Below are positions 60,910-64,000 of a stretch of 64,000 bases of DNA, piece after piece. The translations under genes were made by a program, and so were the position numbers. Positions within the stretch are counted from its first letter, which is position 1; each line of letters begins with the position of its first letter. Source of the DNA: Marinomonas mediterranea MMB-1. Its GTDB lineage: Bacteria > Pseudomonadota > Gammaproteobacteria > Pseudomonadales > Marinomonadaceae. The stretch spans positions 1,364,001-1,428,000 of the forward strand of contig NC_015276.1 of assembly GCF_000192865.1 (NCBI RefSeq), in the 5' to 3' direction. The notes beneath the pieces are model-generated. The model saw only the letters and a program-made list of their open reading frames with translations, had not been told where the DNA came from and did no database searches.

Positions 60910-61944
60910 ATGGGTTATAAATCTAAGTTGTTTGCAGGTGTAGCGTCTCTTTCTCTTCTCGCGGCACAAGCATTTGCCGCAGGAAGTACTCGTTTAGAAA
61001 TTCAAAGTGCTTGGCCGCTTACGCTGCCTGCCAGCGGCGCCAGCGCAGAGCATTTCGCTAAGCAGCTAGAAGTCAGTGGGGCTGATTCGCTGAAGGTGCG
61101 ATTGTACTCGGCAGGTAAACTGGTGCCGTCTTTGCAAATTTTTGATGCAGTGCAGCAAGGTACTCTCGATGCAGGCTACACCTCACCATTGTATGTTGCG
61201 GGTCGTTTTCCTGCGGTACAACTTTTTGGTGGAGTGCCATTTGGCCCTGATGCACTTGAATATGTTGGTTGGATATACAACGGCGGCGGATTGGATATTT
61301 GGAGAGAGATCTATGCGAAACAAGGTGTTGTAACCGTGCCATGTGGCATCATGGATTCGGAAGCTGGCGGTTGGTATAAGTTTGAGATCAACTCAATAGA
61401 CGACTTAAAAGGTAAGAAAATTCGTTTCGCAGGTTTAGCCGGCGAGGTGATGAAGAAGTCAGGCGCTTCGGTTGTTCTGTTGGGAGGTGGAGATATCTAT
61501 CCAAACCTTGAGCGAGGCGTAATCGATGGTACTGAGTTTTCAATGCCTGCAATCGATGCTGCAATGGGATTTGAGAAAGTAGCCCCTTACTATTATTTGC
61601 CTGGATGGCATCAGCCTGCGGCGATTACAGAATTAATTATCAATAAGCGAAAATGGGATCGAATGAGCGCACAACAGCATGCGTTAATCGAAAATGCGTG
61701 CAAAGATACGATGCTTTGGACCGTTACTTCGACATCCGTTGCCAACTCGGAGGCAATAGAGAAGTTTAAAGCGGCGGGCACTGAAATTAAATCATTTCCA
61801 CCGAGTGTATTAGAGAAATTCAAATCGTCAACCGACGAGGTATTAAAAGAGCAATCAGAAAAGAATGCGGACTTTAAACGAGTATTGGACTCGTTGAACG
61901 CGTATCGCGAAAAAGTGGCATTGTGGTCGAAAAACCGTTCTTAA
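60910..61944 (+). CDS. dctP: TRAP transporter solute-binding protein (DctP type)
   Basis: Periplasmic binding protein of a tripartite ATP-independent periplasmic transporter. The 344-residue protein has a signal peptide (KLFAGVASLSLLAAQAFA) and then the DctP fold. Family strings are LRLYSAGKLVPSLQIFDAVQ-like, KFEINSIDDLKGKKIRFAG and LERGVIDGTEFSMPAIDAAMG. The AGxxGEVMKKSG segment is where the substrate-binding Arg usually lies. The open frame starts at 60862, but ATG 60910 with GGAGAGG upstream gives the proper signal. The substrate is unknown. Confidence 0.93.
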   Translation: MGYKSKLFAGVASLSLLAAQAFAAGSTRLEIQSAWPLTLPASGASAEHFAKQLEVSGADSLKVRLYSAGKLVPSLQIFDAVQQGTLDAGYTSPLYVAGRFPAVQLFGGVPFGPDALEYVGWIYNGGGLDIWREIYAKQGVVTVPCGIMDSEAGGWYKFEINSIDDLKGKKIRFAGLAGEVMKKSGASVVLLGGGDIYPNLERGVIDGTEFSMPAIDAAMGFEKVAPYYYLPGWHQPAAITELIINKRKWDRMSAQQHALIENACKDTMLWTVTSTSVANSEAIEKFKAAGTEIKSFPPSVLEKFKSSTDEVLKEQSEKNADFKRVLDSLNAYREKVALWSKNRS

Positions 61945-61951
61945 TCTTGTA

Positions 61952-61979
61952 GCCATCGCAGGAACTCGCCTGCGATGGC
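61952..61979 (+). repeat. Intercistronic hairpin between dctP and dctQ
   Basis: GCCATCGCAGG (61952-61962) pairs perfectly with CCTGCGATGGC (61969-61979), loop AACTCG. There is no T-tract. Such hairpins often protect the upstream binding-protein mRNA and raise its level above that of the membrane subunits. Confidence 0.75.
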
Positions 61980-62011
61980 GCTCACCTTTATTCTATTTGG
62001 TTGAGTGAATT

Positions 62012-62554
62012 ATGTCGTTTCCTCGATACTTATCGCAGAAGATTGATTATGTTTCTGCACTAACAGGTAAAAGCGCTTCCCTTGTATTGCCTGTTCTCGT
62101 TATTACTATTCTTGTTAATGTCAGTTTGCGCTATGTGTTCAATATTGGATTGATCGAACTTGAAGAGTTGCAGTGGCATTTAAACGCTATTGTGGTTGTT
62201 CTATGTTTGGGTTACACCTTTCAGCATGATGAACACGTTCGTGTTGATGTCTTGAGTCATCGCTTTTCACCTAAGACACGTGCTTGGTTAGAAATCATGG
62301 GGTTGTTGCTACTCTTCTTTCCGTTTACCGCACTTGTTACTTGGCATACTTGGCACATTGCTGCGTACTCATGGGAGCTTAGAGAGGGCTCGCCAATGCC
62401 ATCCGGTCTTCCTGCTCGTTACTTGATAAAAGGTGTTATGGCGCTCGGTAATAGCATTTTCGTTCTACAGGGCTTTTCTATTTTGTTGCAAAAGCTGAGT
62501 TTTGTTGCAGGCAATTCAAATGAGCAACATACCAAGTCGGGAGATACCATATGA
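62012..62554 (+). CDS. dctQ: TRAP transporter small membrane subunit (DctQ type)
   Basis: A 180-residue protein with four membrane segments, the small permease subunit of a TRAP system. Characteristic DctQ features are the ELEELQWHLNAIVVVLCLGYTF stretch in the second segment and DEHVRVDVLSHRFSPKTRAWLE after it. The last four bases overlap the dctM start (ATGA), so the two are coupled. Confidence 0.9.
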   Translation: MSFPRYLSQKIDYVSALTGKSASLVLPVLVITILVNVSLRYVFNIGLIELEELQWHLNAIVVVLCLGYTFQHDEHVRVDVLSHRFSPKTRAWLEIMGLLLLFFPFTALVTWHTWHIAAYSWELREGSPMPSGLPARYLIKGVMALGNSIFVLQGFSILLQKLSFVAGNSNEQHTKSGDTI

Positions 62555-63885
62555 GCGTCGCCTTGGTCATTCTCTTATTTTCGGCGTTCTTAATATTCCT
62601 ATTTACCGGCTTTCCTGTTGCCTTTGTTTTAGGTGGCGTTGGCGTATTATTCGCTGTGTTAGGCAGTGTACTCGCCGATGTTTGGGGCTATTACGATGTT
62701 GCAGAAATCCGTTCGATAGGTTTTGTTGCAAACCGTATATTCTCGACGATTTCAAATTACTCTTTGATCCCGATGTCTATGTTCATCTTTATGGGTTACT
62801 TGCTCGATCGTTCTGGTGTTGCCGAGCGACTCATAGCGGCAATGCATAAAGTATTGGGAAGAACGCCTGGTGGGCTGTCGATCGCCGTGGTTTTCATCGG
62901 CGTCATTTTAGCCGCTTCTACTGGCATTATTGGTGCGTCGGTTGTTCTACTTTCGACGATTGCTTTGCCGTCTATGCTAAACGCAGGTTATGCTCGTTGG
63001 CTAAGTGCAGGCACCGTTGGCGCAACGGGCTGCTTAGGTATACTCATTCCGCCGTCTATTATGCTGGTGGTCATGGGAGATCAGCTTCGTTTGCCTGTTG
63101 GGGATTTGTTTACAGGCGCAATACTTCCAGGCCTCTTGTTAGCGCTGTGTTTTGTGAGCTTTATCTTTATTGTGGCATTGATTCGGCCTGAGACGATGCC
63201 GGCGACGAAAGATTCGGCGGAACGTTTTGATCGTCGGGCATTGTGGGATCTCGTTGGCGCGCTGGTGGTGCCTCTCGTTTTGGTGATAGCGGTCTTAGGA
63301 TCGATTGTCGCCGGTATCGCGTCACCAACGGAAGCATCGGGTATAGGTGCAGCTGGTGCAATGGTGCTAGCAAAAGCAAATGGGCGACTAAGTTGGAAGG
63401 AGCTAAAAGACGTGTGCTACGCAACGGGTCGAACCGTAGCATTTTTATATGCTCTGATTTTTGGTGCTTCTTGTTTTTCCGTCGTCTTAAGAGGCTACGG
63501 CGGCGACGAAATCATTGAAAATGCGTTGCACTTCCTATCGCTTGGTCCAAATGGCACATTGATTCTAGTGCTTGGTATCATCTTTTTGCTGGGGTTCTTT
63601 TTGGATTGGATGGAAATTGTGCTCATTGTTGCACCGCTTTTAATGCCGATTCTGCTGCAATTTGGATTAGACCCAATCTGGGTCGCGGTATTGATTGCGA
63701 TTTGCTTGCAAACTTCTTTTCTCACGCCGCCCGTTGGAATGGCATTGTTTTATATACGTAAAGCCGCTCCGGCGGAGTTTAGCCTTGCTGATATTTATAA
63801 AGGTGCGATTCCCTTTGTGCTGTTACAACTGTTTGTTTTAGTGCTTGTTGCGTGTTTTCCTCAGTTGGTAACAGGTTTACTTTGA
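62551..63885 (+). CDS. dctM: TRAP transporter large membrane subunit (DctM type)
   Basis: A 444-residue protein with about 12 membrane segments that carries the Na+-coupled translocation. Typical strings are FSNYSLIPMSMFIFMGYLL-like near residue 70, TGIIGASVVLLSTIALPSML, GCLGILIPPSIMLVVMG and QTSFLTPPVGMALFYIR close to the end. It completes the dctPQM set. The final 115 bases of the window after it contain only repetitive GTAAGCGAAA-like DNA. Confidence 0.94.
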   Translation: MSVALVILLFSAFLIFLFTGFPVAFVLGGVGVLFAVLGSVLADVWGYYDVAEIRSIGFVANRIFSTISNYSLIPMSMFIFMGYLLDRSGVAERLIAAMHKVLGRTPGGLSIAVVFIGVILAASTGIIGASVVLLSTIALPSMLNAGYARWLSAGTVGATGCLGILIPPSIMLVVMGDQLRLPVGDLFTGAILPGLLLALCFVSFIFIVALIRPETMPATKDSAERFDRRALWDLVGALVVPLVLVIAVLGSIVAGIASPTEASGIGAAGAMVLAKANGRLSWKELKDVCYATGRTVAFLYALIFGASCFSVVLRGYGGDEIIENALHFLSLGPNGTLILVLGIIFLLGFFLDWMEIVLIVAPLLMPILLQFGLDPIWVAVLIAICLQTSFLTPPVGMALFYIRKAAPAEFSLADIYKGAIPFVLLQLFVLVLVACFPQLVTGLL

Positions 63886-64000
63886 CGTCAGTTCTAAGTA
63901 AGACGACGAGCCAAGTTAACGTATATTGAGCGAGCGCAGAGTAAGCGAAAGCAGTCACTAAAAAAGTAAGCGAAAAGGAATAGTAGCGAGAAAAGAGCGA

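Noticed and set aside
63886..64000. Another copy of the dispersed repeat at the window end (CCAAGTT and ATATTGAGC)
   Set aside because: Only short words match and their spacing is wrong. The stretch is mostly GTAAGCGAAA-like low-complexity DNA.

Overview
The window looks like chromosome of a marine gammaproteobacterium in the Oceanospirillales, most like Marinomonas or a close relative. This is inferred from the ndk-rlmN-rodZ-ispG-hisS-yfgM-bamB-der order, the protein style and the moderate GC. No rRNA, tRNA or CRISPR array was recognised.

Layout. 1-10 kb is a housekeeping block: the end of an EAL protein, then ndk, rlmN, rodZ, ispG, hisS, yfgM, bamB and der. 10-15 kb holds a small YbaM-like gene, tpm, a YgiQ-family radical SAM gene, a YitT-family membrane protein and a GNAT. 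15-24 kb is the first half of a cobalamin (corrin ring) pathway: a fused ChlI/ChlD chelatase subunit, cobB, cbiD, cobK, cobH, cobL, cobI and cbiG. 24-28 kb has two tandem diguanylate cyclase paralogues, a tiny flagellar-rod-like protein and two tandem small exported paralogues. 28-31 kb is a LysR regulator with a DASS-type anion transporter.

30.8-41.3 kb is the most interesting part, a previously unlabelled lasso-peptide locus. A 57-residue precursor gene (37402-37575), a PqqD-like recognition protein (B1) and a GNAT run rightward. An asparagine-synthetase-like cyclase (C), an HPr-kinase-like protein, a PAPS sulfotransferase, the B2 leader protease and an ABC exporter run leftward. The predicted core is SGGGTATETPFNPGVSS, with a Ser1-Glu8 ring and a C-terminal Ser-Ser that fits a phosphorylating kinase. 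Next to it are three tandem phage-tail-collar proteins and a DUF6916-like protein. The region is AT-rich. A transposase remnant lies inside the left arm (33.4 kb), and an intact-ended IS5-family element (41304-42444, CTAG target duplication) marks its right edge.

42-52 kb returns to metabolism: two GNATs, a MAPEG protein, the glyoxylate-shunt pair aceA/glcB (divergent), a YfaZ-like outer-membrane protein, cfa, and ribH behind a clear FMN riboswitch. 52-60.6 kb is the second half of the B12 pathway: cobJ, cobM, cobW, cobN and a His-rich cbiX. 60.9-63.9 kb is a complete TRAP transporter (dctP, dctQ, dctM).

A dispersed repeat of about 90-155 bp occurs at least five times (25.4, 38.4, 42.4, 51.7 and 55.1 kb). 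One copy was hit by the IS5 element at its CTAG end, and another supplies the stop codon of cobW.
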